Assembly: GCA_024195265.1 (NCBI GenBank) | Contig: JAJLRJ010000004.1 | Location: 1,311,125 to 1,375,124 of the forward strand | Length of the DNA: 64,000 nt | Direction: 5' to 3' | From: Dendrophyllia cribrosa | Lineage: Eukaryota; Cnidaria; Anthozoa; Scleractinia; Dendrophylliidae | Shown here: positions 31,196 to 43,100 of the stretch, one piece after another | Layout: every line of letters begins with the position of its first letter | How positions within the stretch are numbered: the first letter of the stretch is position 1 | Translations under genes and position numbers: made by a program | The notes under the pieces: generated by a model | The model's input: only the letters and a program-made list of their open reading frames with translations | Database searches by the model: none | Told to the model about the DNA's origin: nothing

Positions 31196-31708
31196 CTAAT
31201 ATGGCGTCCGAGATGGTCCAGGCCATTGTTATCTAAGGTCTTCCGCGGAATAATGATAGTTCAACTCCTCAGCCACGCTTGTAAACCTTTCCGCTTTCCT
31301 GTCTGTTAGGATTCTGAATTTTTATTGCGTCTGATTAATTATCCCTGAAAAGCCTTTACGAAGAGATGATAATTAAGTTTTTTTTTTTCACTATCATTAA
31401 CAAATTGAAGCTGAAAGTGAGAGCTCCCTAACACCTTTCTTTGGAATGTTCCATGCATGCTGCATTACTCTTACTGATTGCCAATTGTAAAGTCGTCGGC
31501 AGGTAACAAGAATGGTATTGTGTTAGGTTGTAGTTAGGTTGTTATCATAATAAATGTTGAATGTGAAAGAACAACATCGGTTGCGTGAACAGCAGTAGAA
31601 AGAAATAGTTTAATGGAGAAGTCTCGACCCATTTCAGACATGCATACGTCCCGAATATCGTTCCCTGAAAACCTTTACCAGCACCGTAGGTATAGACATG
31701 TTTCGTAC
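31196..31708. other. Downstream flank of gene B's PAN exon
   Basis: From about 31246 onward this matches 41278-41741 (GTTCAACTCCTCAGCCACGC and beyond), the corresponding intron of gene C. The expected EGF, linker and lectin exons are absent: between here and the Harbinger end there are only about 50 bp of unrelated sequence. Confidence 0.6.
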
Positions 31709-31974
31709 CTTAGTATATCGGTAGATATAACCTGGCTGAAAAACAAAGTCGTTGCTGGAGACTTGTAGGTGAGTGAGATCACTTAACTCGCATACAGGCG
31801 CTTCACTCCCTGTGGGGCCATAATTGTAAGACACACAGTTGGGTTCCCGATAGCAGCTTATTTCGCACACATCTTTGTTTGGAACAAGCAGGCTTCTGAT
31901 CACGTGATTTTCGAGAACCTTGTCCTTGACCTCAGGAATGAATTCAATGGTTCTGCATTCATCTAAAGCTGCTA
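31709..31974 (-). CDS. Gene B PAN/apple exon
   Basis: 266 nt, phase 1 in and 0 out. Encodes [59 protein letters not shown] and PGYIYRYTK. Cysteine positions match those of genes C and D. Confidence 0.82.
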
Positions 31975-32247
31975 CTTTACAGAATAAAATATATTAAATT
32001 ATGTCTTGAGCAGAGATTTGGCTATTTCAAGTTACACTGCATTCAGTTCGCAGGGTACACCTTGAGGCTTTGTATTTTTAGGAAAGAAAAATTCCTGCAG
32101 CGAAACAGCTTAAAAAAAGATTTTGAGCACAGGCAAGATCACCCAACCACAAAAAAGTGAAGTAAAAAGTAAAAGAGACAAGCTCTTTAGTTTGAGTTGC
32201 ATTCACATTAAGCAGAAAATTGCAGCGGCGAATACAAGGGAGCTAAG

Positions 32248-32248
<1 letters not shown>

Positions 32249-32279
<31 letters not shown>
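32249..32279. repeat. Poly-C tract in gene B intron 1
   Basis: About 30 C preceded by GCAGCGGCGAATACAAGGGAGCTA. The paralogous place in gene C (42277-42299) has a shorter, T-interrupted tract, and a related tract lies at 63066-63086. Confidence 0.9.
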
Positions 32280-33176
32280 ACCCTAAACATAACGCCTCCC
32301 CCCGCTATCTCGCCATATATTTTTCAATGTCTAAAAATTTCACCTGCCAATTATAGCACTTTAATAATTTATCGATGGACGCCTAAATCGACCACTATCA
32401 AATCTGGGTGCTCTATCATGGCCATGGTTAAAGAACGATCCATTCTGCCTTCTCAAGGCTTTCCCTGTTTCGTAAAAAGTCACTCAGAGTTCACCCTTAG
32501 AATTGCGTGACGATGTCAAACTGAAAAACGTGTGCGCTGAAGGCCTCGATTCCTATTGACTTAAAAGCTAATCACTACACATGTAATAGTAAAGTGCAAT
32601 AGTAAAGTAGACAAGGATAGACTTCGCCGCTCCCTTTCGCGACTTGTGGGTAAGTCTAACACCAGGCGCGTGTTTCTCAAAGCTCCTGAAAACTTTTCTG
32701 GCCTGAAAAGCTATATTTATATAGTTTAATCTTTAATGAGGAAGCTTAGTCACTAAGGTGATATGTGCAAAATGTTTACCAACAAATATCCAGTTTTTGC
32801 TGCTTTTGAAAGCTAAACAATAAAATCTCACGTTTATTGCAAAAGTTGGCTTGGTTTGCTGGCTAATAACTTCAACATCATTCGTTAGAAACTGAATTTA
32901 AAAAAAAACACTTTCGGGCCTGAAATGTCTTCAGGAGTTTTGAAAAATACACGCCAGGACCAAAACTGCATACCTTTAGATCAAAATCCCGGCGGACCCA
33001 CAGTTAGCCCGATACTAAAACATGCATGAGCTGTTTTTTCTGCATTTTTGAACGTTATGGATGTGTTTTGGAATTGTATAAGGTTTTGTTCGGTATTAAT
33101 GGTAAATGTAGTTCATGTGTAGTTTTATTCCACGATTATTTAAGTTCCAGTAAAAAATAACAAAATATATGCATAC

Positions 33177-33231
33177 CTTCGTTAACACTAAAATATTCGA
33201 AAGATATCCATAACGTCAAAATTAGAAACAT
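33177..33231 (-). CDS. Gene B signal-peptide exon
   Basis: 18 codons plus one base, [18 protein letters not shown], then donor GTATGC. Short hydrophobic secretion signal, nearly identical to those of genes C and D. Confidence 0.78.
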
Positions 33232-33622
33232 TTTCGTCGTTATAGTCCAGCAGAAGAGACGCCTTTTCAAGGATTTAGCTATCTCGCACTACCAAAACTT
33301 TCCCACAAAAAAAATCTTGCATCTGGTGCTTCAATAGTTTTACTCTTAAGTGGGCTAATTGTGTGTACACACAAAACAAATATCAATCAAACAAAACAAA
33401 ATCAATCGATAACGTTATAACGTTGGCCTCCTAGTTGGGGACATTAACAAAAGCTTTGAAAAATAAATAAAACAAATGTTACTAAAGAAGCATAACAAAA
33501 GTTAATAAATATTGAAAATATTTCAACAGAGGCGGCGGGGTGTTTTAAAACGTGGGGGGCTGGGGGGTGGGGGGGGGGGGGGAGGGAGGGGGCTCATCGT
33601 ACACCAAACCAAGCGTATACCC
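33232..33622. other. 5' flank of gene B
   Basis: Presumed promoter region, paralogous to 43234-43634. It contains an ATCGATAACGTTATAACGTT palindromic stretch (33404-33424) conserved in gene C and a G-rich tract (about 33555-33592). Confidence 0.5.
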
Positions 33623-33840
33623 CTACTCAAACTTCCCAAAATGTCCTACACATAGTTCGTTAGCACAAGCAAACATCTTTGTAATCTTAACAGTGTCCAG
33701 TGTGTCCATTATCGATTTGTGACAATGCATAAGTAGGCAGTTGCTCAGACGATCCTGCTTCATGGTGCTTCTTAGGTAGTTCTTGAGTCGTCGGAGGGCA
33801 GAAAATGGACGCTCTGAAGTCGCCAATGCCACAGGTAATG
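33623..33840 (-). pseudogene. hAT transposase C-terminal (dimerisation) relic, copy 1
   Basis: Encodes TSERPFSALRRLKNYLRSTM and on to DRLSNCLLMHCHKSIMDTLD, the hallmark C-terminal dimerisation region of hAT transposases. No catalytic core is present. A second copy lies at 43635-43862 in the paralogous place, so the relic was inserted before the array duplicated. Confidence 0.85.
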
Positions 33841-35634
33841 TCAAATCAGGGCAACCTTTATGCTGCGATGGGAAAAGAATCCTTACTTTGCTGGAGCCAT
33901 AATTTCTGCTTAACATGGCAAACATTACTAGAAAGATTAATAAGAAATTCCCAGGCTAATCTTAATGCCGGAATCCAAAAGTGTATAGAATTTGCACATA
34001 ACTGCCAGCATGTCATTTGAACCTTCTACCGCAAGCAGACGCGTAACGCAATATTGCTGTAGCTTACGTTTTTTATAAACTCGGTTCGATATATATTATA
34101 ATTGACTGACTTGAAAGGCAAAGAAAAAATACATGACTTTTACAATATGACAAGTGTCCGTGACAAGTTTTACAAGTTTTACCTGCTCGTGTGTATGAAT
34201 AACAAGTTTTCATTGACAAATGTTGCCTTGACAAGTTTTATTTGCCCGTGTGAACAAATAAACCAGTTATCTTTGACAAGTTTTCTATGTAGCCAGCAAT
34301 ACAATTGTACAGCGGACGAAGAAAATACAACGCCATTTTATTCGCTGACCATGGCTTACATCGACTTGCATGTATTTAAGGGAGAAACGGCATGGCAAGA
34401 TCAATACCAGGTACTTCATCTCTTATGAGCTCCGAGATCCTCTTCGAAGTCAGTCTTTTTTTGTTTCTTTTTTTTATAGGATCATACCAAAAAATTGCCA
34501 TCTGAAAGGAGACATTTCCTCGGTGTGCGCGTTACTAAAATGAACTATTGCCCATGTGCAGTTGCGCTCGAACGGGCTGGGCGCTAGTCCGCGCAAGTCA
34601 CCAATAGAAGTCAAAATGGGGTCAGTCGAAGCATATTGCACTGAAAAAAATGGCAAAATGACGGGGTTTTTTTTCGCTCCAACTAAATCATATTTCCCAC
34701 CAAAATGTTCACTAGATCCTAGTCTTTTCAAAACCGAGTGTGGATGTTGACATTACGCCTATTAAAATGAGTTATACCGCTAAAAGCAATGACCGCGCGG
34801 TTGAACTCCCTACAAGCCTTTACGTGATATTGGTCACTTCTAGGTCAAAATGACGGGACTTTTTTAAGTTATTAAAGTATTTTAACGTTTCCAGATAGAA
34901 TAATGACCAAATTACTGGAATCCGCGTGTCGATTTACGAAAAGTAATTCATAAATGGGCAAAATTTTGATTTTCCCTTCAAAAAATGGCGTTTTCGTTGT
35001 GATTTTAAGGGTCAAATTGGGGTCTGGGGACGAGTTAAAAAATTAGAGGCAAATGTCATCCAATTTTTTGCCATGTGCCTTTGTATTCCACAAACTCTCT
35101 CTTGTTCGAAGGTATTCTAGTAGACGCGATGTGGCAGAATCGATCCAACGAACAGTTTTAGCTGCGATGTTGTTATCCGCCATGACTGCTACTCCAAACA
35201 TTATGACCGCTGAGCGCCCGCGATTTCGCAACGATTCTTGTCAAGTTTTCCTTGTTGGGCATACAGACAAGCAAGTTTTGCGATTTATCAAGTTTTTCTA
35301 TAACAAGTTGTTTTGTTCAAAATTAAGCTAGCATGCCAGCTTTTGAAGTGCACTTGACAAGGAAAATCATGACAAGTTTCCATTTACACACGAGCAAGTA
35401 AAACTTGTCAAGGCAAAACTTGTTATAGAAACCTTGCTTGTCTGTAACGTGCTTTAGGACCCTCCCCTCTCCTGGGCGTTTCGTTCCATACTCATCACCC
35501 CTTGCGTCCAACTACCCACCCTTCCCTCCCTTGCTAACTATGCGAAAAGTTGTTATCGTTGTTCTGACTGTGAATTGAACATTTTATGTTGTTGTTTATA
35601 ACGTTCGTAGGTTTTCGTGAAAAAAAAAAAAGAA
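33841..35634. repeat. Intergenic repeat mosaic, copy 1
   Basis: 33870-34080 matches 44490-44710 and 50225-50465 (GAATCCTTACTTTGCTGGAG). 34150-34290 and 35238-35450 are rich in ACAAGTTTT/AAAACTTGT words in opposite orientation, resembling the two ends of an inverted-repeat element. 34282-34745 matches 46250-46735 and 35325-35560 matches 48275-48375 plus 48580-48725. No convincing gene is present. Confidence 0.6.
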
Positions 35635-35735
35635 ATAAGCACCCACTTCCTAATAAGCGCCCACTCTCTAATAAGCGCCCACTCTCTAATAAGCGCCCAC
35701 TCCCTAATAAGCGCCCACTCCCTAATAAGCGCCCT
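35635..35735. repeat. 18-bp tandem repeat (TAATAAGCGCCCACTCTC)n
   Basis: Five to six units of 18 bp with C/T variation at one site. The GCGCTTATT-type words around it also occur singly at 48820-48850 and 59920. Confidence 0.85.
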
Positions 35736-35877
35736 CCTTTGAACTACCAAAAGTAAATAAGCGCCCCGGGCGCTGAATCGTATCATTACTGTAGCTTCCT
35801 TTCAGGTTAGAAAATTGACTGATATACCTTGATTCAAGGTTAAAGGAAACGAAAAGTATCATAAAGCTAATATACAT

Positions 35878-36697
35878 GTAGCAACAAGATTTAGCTCATT
35901 TTTATTTCAGTAATGTAAACAATAAATGAACGTATATTGTTACAGATTCTTTTTATTGTTTTAATAAGTGTAGTGCAGGAATTTAATAGAACTAGTTATA
36001 TTCGAGCTTGTAAGTGTGGAAAAATGATAACTAACAGGGCGCTATTTTCTATGCGTTATGTGCCTCGTTGGTTCGTTATTACCTATATCCAACAGAAATC
36101 CCTGTATGTGAATAATTATTAATCAACGATAATATGACGTCACAAAAATTAAATTTGTGAAATTATGGGATATTCGGAAAAAGCATGACGAAAAATGCCT
36201 GCTTGTCGGAACTGAGGGAAAATTGGAAGGGTTTGTACCATTAGAGCATTAAAGTGCCAATGTCTCATCCCCAAATTGCAAAAGGATGCTGATTTTTGGA
36301 AGCAGGCATTTTTTCGTCGTGCTCTTTTCGAGTATCTCGTAAATTGCGCGCCGTGCTCATTGTCACGTTTTGCGCATTGCAAACGTTCATGCTGCGCATG
36401 CTAACAATGAAGCTTAATCATTATTACAAACACGTGCCAAAAGGCCCTTAAATTAGCCACTAACCTTTTTCTTGTGTTGAAATATCAAATTTATGATTAT
36501 TACAAGCACCGGAACTATCTTGAAGTTGTTTTTTTTTTTAATGAGCACTAAATTCCTATTCGAATTTATATTTTATGATTATTACAGCTCTGTTTTACTT
36601 AAATGAGCAGTTAATTCCTATTTGTATAGAAAATCACGAGTTAGTTTACGCCTGGTCCACTGTAGTAGGGTTAACAAAAAAATGTTGAAATAGTGGA
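35878..36697. repeat. Lectin 3' flank module, copy 2
   Basis: Downstream flank of gene C; close match to 2880-3728 and looser match to 48960-49950. It contains the same AAATTGCGCGCCGTGCTCAT and CTTTTTCTTGTGTTGAAATA blocks. No gene. Confidence 0.7.
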
Positions 36698-37110
36698 TTA
36701 TTTTTCACAGATATAACCCTTGGAATTGGAGCAATATGAATCGTGCCACTGTGCGTCAAAAACATGGTTGCCGCTGTAATATGTCCCACTTTGTATTCCT
36801 GCACAGTGCTGATCACCGGGATGACTTGGCTGAGACCATCCCCAGTTTGTGTAATTCCCCAACACATCTCCGTCAGGCCATTTCCAGACACCAGGACTGC
36901 TAGAATCGGAAAGCCCTATCCAGTAATCCACTTGGCCAATGAGAAATTGCGATTTGATAAAGTTGTTTTCGTCAGCAGACTCAATCTTTACAAGTTGGGC
37001 GCTGTGTAGACTCACACAAAACGCTTTCGCGTTATACCAGGTCTGCAGATCAGCTGCGAAAAGTTCATAACAAGACCCTTGAAAACAAGTCGGCCATGAT
37101 GTTGGAGAAG
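36698..37110 (-). CDS. Gene C C-type lectin exon
   Basis: 413 nt after acceptor TTTCTCTCAG, carrying the domain and the stop. Features: [57 protein letters not shown] and YICEK. These fit a long-form C-type lectin domain with paired cysteines. The calcium/sugar motif that is EPN or QPD in classical lectins reads QPS here and WND reads WHD, so sugar specificity cannot be predicted. Confidence 0.9.
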
Positions 37111-40100
37111 CTGAGAGAAACAAAAAAGAAGGAAAAACTCAGTGTAGACCTCAAGTGAGGAACTAAAAGTAAGGAAATGAACTTCATATTATTTATATTA
37201 ACGCTTTGTTTGCACAATGTGATACTAGAATAACAGCGCCACAGTTACAAAGACGAATTATTGCGGGTTGCTTGCTTAATGTCAGTAATTTTTAAATATT
37301 TGTCATAGTGATTTAGATCACATGCAAACGTTTCGGGCATAGCTCTTTATCAGTGTGGTGACAATTATACTTTACGTGTGATTTTAAGTAGTCGAATCTT
37401 AAAAGTTAGCGCGAGGGCGCCCAGAAAAATCACGGCGCGCGCACACGTAGTTCACAGGAAATGGAAAGTACGCCCGCGGGGGTACTCCCATATATGAGCT
37501 ATATAGGTATGTGCCGCTGTGAAGGGTACGGTTCTCAGGCAGTTTAGTCTGGGATAGGGTATAGTTATCACAGATTTTTGGTCTAGAATAGGATATCATT
37601 TTCCCCGAAACTGATCAGTTGCGTGAAGAATTTAGTCCAGAAAAGGTAACTTACTGGCAAATAGCAATTTAAAATCGGTACGGCGGGCTGTACGGCATTT
37701 TAACTGACCCCTGTTAACTAATAACTGTGATAGTGAACGAGTTTCTGGAAAATAGCGAGTCTGGAAGAGGTCTAGGATAGGGAAGGGTTTTTCGGTGTTT
37801 GGTCTAAGCGGCACACCTTCACCCACACAGGTAAACTGGAAGTGTTCTTTTGAACGCTTCTGAGTTGTTCCCCGAAGGGTTCACGTACGCGGTGACCAGT
37901 TTTCCTAATGTACAGAAGAGGGCAACAACAACAAGAGAAACAGCTAGTACATGTACTGACTTTGTTTCCCGTTTTGCGGAAAATGAGATGTGCTGCTTGT
38001 CTGTTTGTTTGCTTGTTTAGAAAGTATACGATGTTTCAAAAATAAAACCTTTAAGTGGAATTCTGTAATGCCGTGTGTTTGTTTGTTTTTGTTGTTATTC
38101 TGTGTGTTGATGTTGTGTTTTTTTGTTTACTTTTGCAATTAATAGTTAGTTTACTTACGTGATGTGCTCGACTGTGTTGAAACCGTCGGTGTTGCAATTG
38201 ATAGTAACACTGTAGAAGTAACGAAAGTCAGAGTAATTAATTGTGTCGTAGCCGACGAGTTACTTTTTGCCCTTTGATTTTTCTTATTTGTTTTTAAGTG
38301 CATGCAAATTTGTGCACACATATTTTAGATTCACTGGTCTGGTTGGTTGACACGCGACTTCATGATCTCGCTCTTGATTTCAAAATGGCAGCAAAATCTC
38401 TCCGTGTGTTGACTTGAGCTGCAGAAGAAAGAATTACATTACAGGGTAAAAGTTTTTAAGAAAATGCAAGGCGTTCATGGATGGATAGGACCGTTTGACT
38501 GATATTGTGTTCGCCTATTTTATGGTTGTGGGATTTTTGTTCCGGCAACGCTTATTATTATATATCTTTCCATTTGCTTAGCGGTCGAGATTTCAAGTGT
38601 CGGCTACTGAATGTAGTGAATGTATTGAAGTCTTACTTTTTATGTTTCTCCGTAAAAGCACTCGAAACACTTGGGAATAAATACTGCAATGGCTTAAACA
38701 CCCACGTATTCAAGCTGTGTGCAGTTTCTTGTTGTTTCAGAAATTTGACGTTTACTTGGAATTGTGTAATCAATTCATTTGTTTGTTCACTTGTTTAATC
38801 TTCTGCTGAATCTTGAACATGATAGTTACTTTTAATTACTTACCTGTTGTGGTCGGCTGTATTGAAACCGGTGTTAATGGTGCCACTGTAGAAATATTTA
38901 AAAATACTTATTTAAGAAGTTTAACATTTATTTGGAATTGTCTTTTTACCTTTTAAGACATGGACAAATTAAACGTAGTGTCAAGTTACCACAAGTTCGA
39001 AACTTGCGATAATCTGCGACTCCGTTTGGCGTGTACTTGCGATGGCTCGAGTTAACTTGGCATTAGTGTGTTATTTGAGGTTATGGTTATGGTTAGGGTT
39101 AGGGTTAGGGTTAGGGTTAGGGTTAAGTTTGTTGTTTGAGCTCAAATTTGTTCGCAAGTAGTAGTAGGCCGCCAAACGATGGTCGTGAGTCAACGCAGAC
39201 ATTCACGCATTTACAAGCATGACCGCACGGGAGTAGGCCGTCCATAGGCAAGCTTGCAAGTACTTGCGAGACAATATTTTCCCCTTCGTTTGCCGACCCA
39301 GCGCAATCCAATGCAAGTTGTCACTTTGCAGCTCTTGTAACTTGCATTTCCGTTTAGCCAGGGCTTCATCTTCATCATCATCATCATCATCATCTTTATT
39401 TAAAAACGAGGTGAATACATCAGGCATTAACAATTTAATGGTAGGCATTTATTGTCTGACTAAACCCTTTTTAGAAGTTTACCTGTTTCACAGTGATCTC
39501 CTTGATAGCCTGGGGAACAAATGCATCGATATCCGTTGGAGGTGAACCCAGCTTGGCATTTGGCGTTATTCAAACAAGGGCTGCTTTGACATAAATTCTG
39601 TTAATGAAAATTGATCAGCAAAAAAATATTCACGCAATCTGTGAAAATATACGACATATCTATACCAAATATACGACATATCTATACCAAATATACGACA
39701 TATCTATACCAAATATACGACATGTCTATACCCGAATATACGATATGTCTATACCAAATATACGACATGTCTATACCAAATATACGATATATCTATACCA
39801 AATATACGGCATGTCTATACCAAATATACGACATGTCTATACCAAATATACGATATGTCTATACCAAATATACGACATGTCTATACCAAATATACGATAT
39901 ATCTATACCAAATATACGGCATGTCTATACCAAATATACGACATGTCTATACCAAATATACGACATGTCTATACCAAATATATGACATATCTATACCAAA
40001 TATACGACATATCTATACCAAATATACGACATATCTATACCAAATATACGACATATCTATACCAAATATACGACATGTCTATACCAAATATACGACATGT

Positions 40101-43100
40101 CTATACCAAATATACGACATATCTATACCAAATATACGACATGTCTATACCAAATATACGACATGTCTATACCAAATATACGACATGTCTATACCAAATA
40201 TGCGACATGTCTATACCAAATATACGACATATCTATACCAAATATACGACATGTCTATACCAAATATACGACATGTCTATACCAAATATACGACATATCT
40301 ATACCAAATATACGACATATCTACACCAAATATACGACATATCTACACCAAATATACGACATATCTACACCAAATATACGACATATCTATACCAAATATA
40401 CGACATATCTATACCAAATATACGACATATCTATACCAAATATACGACATGTCTATACCAAATATACGACATGTCTATACCAAATATACGACATATCTAT
40501 ACCAAATATACGACATGTCTATACCAAATATACGACATATCTGTACCAAATATACGACATGTCTATACCAAATATACGACATATCTATACCAAATATATG
40601 ACATATCAATACCAAATATACGACATATCTATACCAAATATACGAAATATCTATACCAAATATTAGGACTGGTATGATGTTAGCAAAAAGAAAAGTTCTG
40701 ACCTGAGCTCTTTAGTCTCAGTGGTATTTTATTAAGCAAAATTCGCTTTCATTGCTCAGTAACCCTCTCACCATTTCCTTTTCAGTCTCTTACATTATCA
40801 TTTGTCCACCGCCACCCCCCTCCCCCTCCCCGCCCCCTCATTATTCATTCCACCCCACCACCGTCCCCGACCCCGCCACCGCCCCTGCCTCCGCCCCCGC
40901 CCCGCCCTGCGCCCGCTCCCGCTCCCGCCCCCGCTCCCGCCCTCCTTACGATGGCAGTAATTAGATAGATAGATAGATCACTTTATTTATACACGGTATT
41001 TCCATCAGCTTAATTTATCATAATCAGTTAGCTACCTAACTTCCTAACTACAAAGAAGAGGTACAATATAAAAAATAAAAACTGCTTTTCATGGATGCCG
41101 TGTTCAAAAATATATCTAAAACTTTACTTAAAAACTATGGCGACTTAGTTTTGTCTTAAATTCGCTTTAAGAAGACGCTTGTCTTAATTCTGTGGGTAAG
41201 TTGTTCCACAACTGAGCTCCACAATTGTCAGCAGGGCGTCGGACTTCAAATCCCAGAGTACCATGCTAGTTTCACGGCGCGGAATAACGGTAGTTCAACT
41301 CCTCAGCCACGCATGTAAAACCTTTCCGCTTCCTGTCTGTTAAGATTCTTAATTTTTATTGCATCTGATTAATTACCTCTGAAAAGCCTTTACGAAGTGA
41401 TGATAATTAAGTTTTTTTATTTCGCGATTATTAACATATTAAAGCTGAAAGTGATAGCTCCCAAACACCTTTGTTTGGAATGTTCCTCGCATGCAGCATT
41501 ACTCTTACTGATTGCCAATTGGAAAGTCGCCGCATGTAACAAGAATGGTATTTTGTTAGGTTGTAGGTAGTCTGTTATCATAATAAATGTTGAATATGAA
41601 AGAACAACATCTGTTGCGTGAACAGCAGTAGAAAGAGATAGTTTAATGGATAAGTCTCGACCCATTTCAGACACGCATACGTCTCGAATATCGTTCCCTG
41701 CAAACCTTTACCAGCACCGTAGGTATAGACATGTTTCATACCTTAGTATATCGGTAGATATAACCTGGCTGCCAAACAAAGTCGTTGCTGGAGACTTGTA
41801 GGTGATTGCGATCACTTAACTCGCACACAGGCGCCTCGCTCCCTGTGGGGCCATAATAAAAAGACACACATGTGGGTTCCCGATAGCAGCTTATTTCGCA
41901 CACATCTTTGTTTGGAACAAGCAGGCTTCTGATCACGTGATTTTCGAGAACCTTGTCCTTGACCTCAGGAATGAATTCGATGGTTCTGCATTCATCTAAA
42001 GCTGCTACTTTACAGAATAAAATATATTAAATTATGAGCAGAGATTTGGCTATTTCAAGTTACACTGTATTCAGTTCGCAGGGTACACCAGTCGAGGCTT
42101 TGTATTTTTAGCAAAGAAAAATTCCTGCAGCGAAACAGCTTAAAAAGAGATCTTGAGCACAGGCAAGATCACCCAACCACAAAAAAGTGAAGTAAAAAGG
42201 AAAAGAGACAAGCTCTTTAGTCTGAGTTGCATTCACATTAAGCAGAAAATTGCAGCGGCGGATACAAGGGAGCTATCCCCCCCCCCTCCCCCCCCCCCCG
42301 ACCCTAAACATAACGCCTCCCTCCGCTATTTCGCCATATATTTTTCAATGACTAAAAATTTCACCTGCCAATTATAGCACTTTAATAATTTATCGATGGA
42401 CGCCTAAATCGACCACTATCAAATCGGGGTGCTCTATCATGGCCATGGTTAAACTCGATTCATTCTATCTTCTCAAGGCTTTCCCTGTTTCGTAAAAAGT
42501 CACCCAGAGTTCACCCTTAGAATTGCGTGACGATGTCAAACTGAAAAATGTGTGCGCTGAAGGCCTCGATTCCTATTGACTTAAAAGCTAATCACTACAC
42601 ATGTAATAGTAAAGTACAATAGTAAAGTAGACAAGGATAGACTTCGCCGCTCCCTTTCGCGACTTGTGGGCAAGTCTAACACCAGGCGCGTGTTTCTCAA
42701 AGCTCCTGAAAACGTTTCTGGCCTGAAAAGCTATATTTAAATATATATAGTTTAATCTTTAATGAGGAAGCAAAATGTTTACCAACAAATATCCAGTTTT
42801 TGCTGCTTTTGAAAGCTAAACAATAAAATCTTACGTTTATTGCAAAAGTTGGCTTGGTTTGCTGGCTAATAACTTCAACATCATTCGTTAGAAACTGAAT
42901 TAAAAAAAAACACTTTCGGGCCTGAAATGTCTTCAGGAGTTTTGAAAAATACACGCCAGGACCAAAACTACATACCTTTAGATCAAAATCCCGGCGGACC
43001 TACAGTTAGCCCGATACTAAAACATGCATGAGCTGTTTTTTCTGCATTTTTGAACGTTATGGATGTGTTTTGGAATTGTATAAGGTTTTGTTCGGTATTA

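Larger units (their letters stand above)
31709..33231 (-). pseudogene. Gene B: truncated lectin-family gene (signal peptide and PAN exons only)
   Basis: Two intact exons of the array gene: signal peptide 33231-33177 and PAN/apple 31974-31709. Both keep open frames, correct phases and splice sites (donor GTATGC after the signal exon, donor GTACGA after PAN). The EGF, linker and C-type lectin exons that should follow towards lower coordinates are missing; the duplicated unit stops near 31246 and the Harbinger/virus-like block begins. As it stands the gene could make at most a secreted PAN-domain protein reading into intron sequence. Truncation by deletion or rearrangement at the virus-like/Harbinger boundary is the likely cause. 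Confidence 0.75.

Noticed and set aside
36743..37009. Plus-strand ORFs opposite the lectin exons (also 45304, 50922, 60086)
   Set aside because: Antisense shadows of the lectin domain exons, recurring because the exons are paralogous.
38505..38798. 97-codon ORF identical at 53449-53742, as a conserved gene
   Set aside because: It lies in a dispersed repeat within introns and its identity is explained by the near-identical C/D patch, not by selection.
39203..39448. Acidic Asp-rich ORF and the identical one at 54147-54392
   Set aside because: Encoded by the (ATG)n tail of a non-LTR 3' end; identity between copies reflects the duplicated patch.
39649..40662. CRISPR-like array
   Set aside because: Units are contiguous with no unique spacers, and the setting is eukaryotic.
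39604..40677. 357-codon ORF and its overlapping companions
   Set aside because: Entirely the 22-bp minisatellite read in three frames; an identical 22-residue period in each frame shows it is a repeat artefact.
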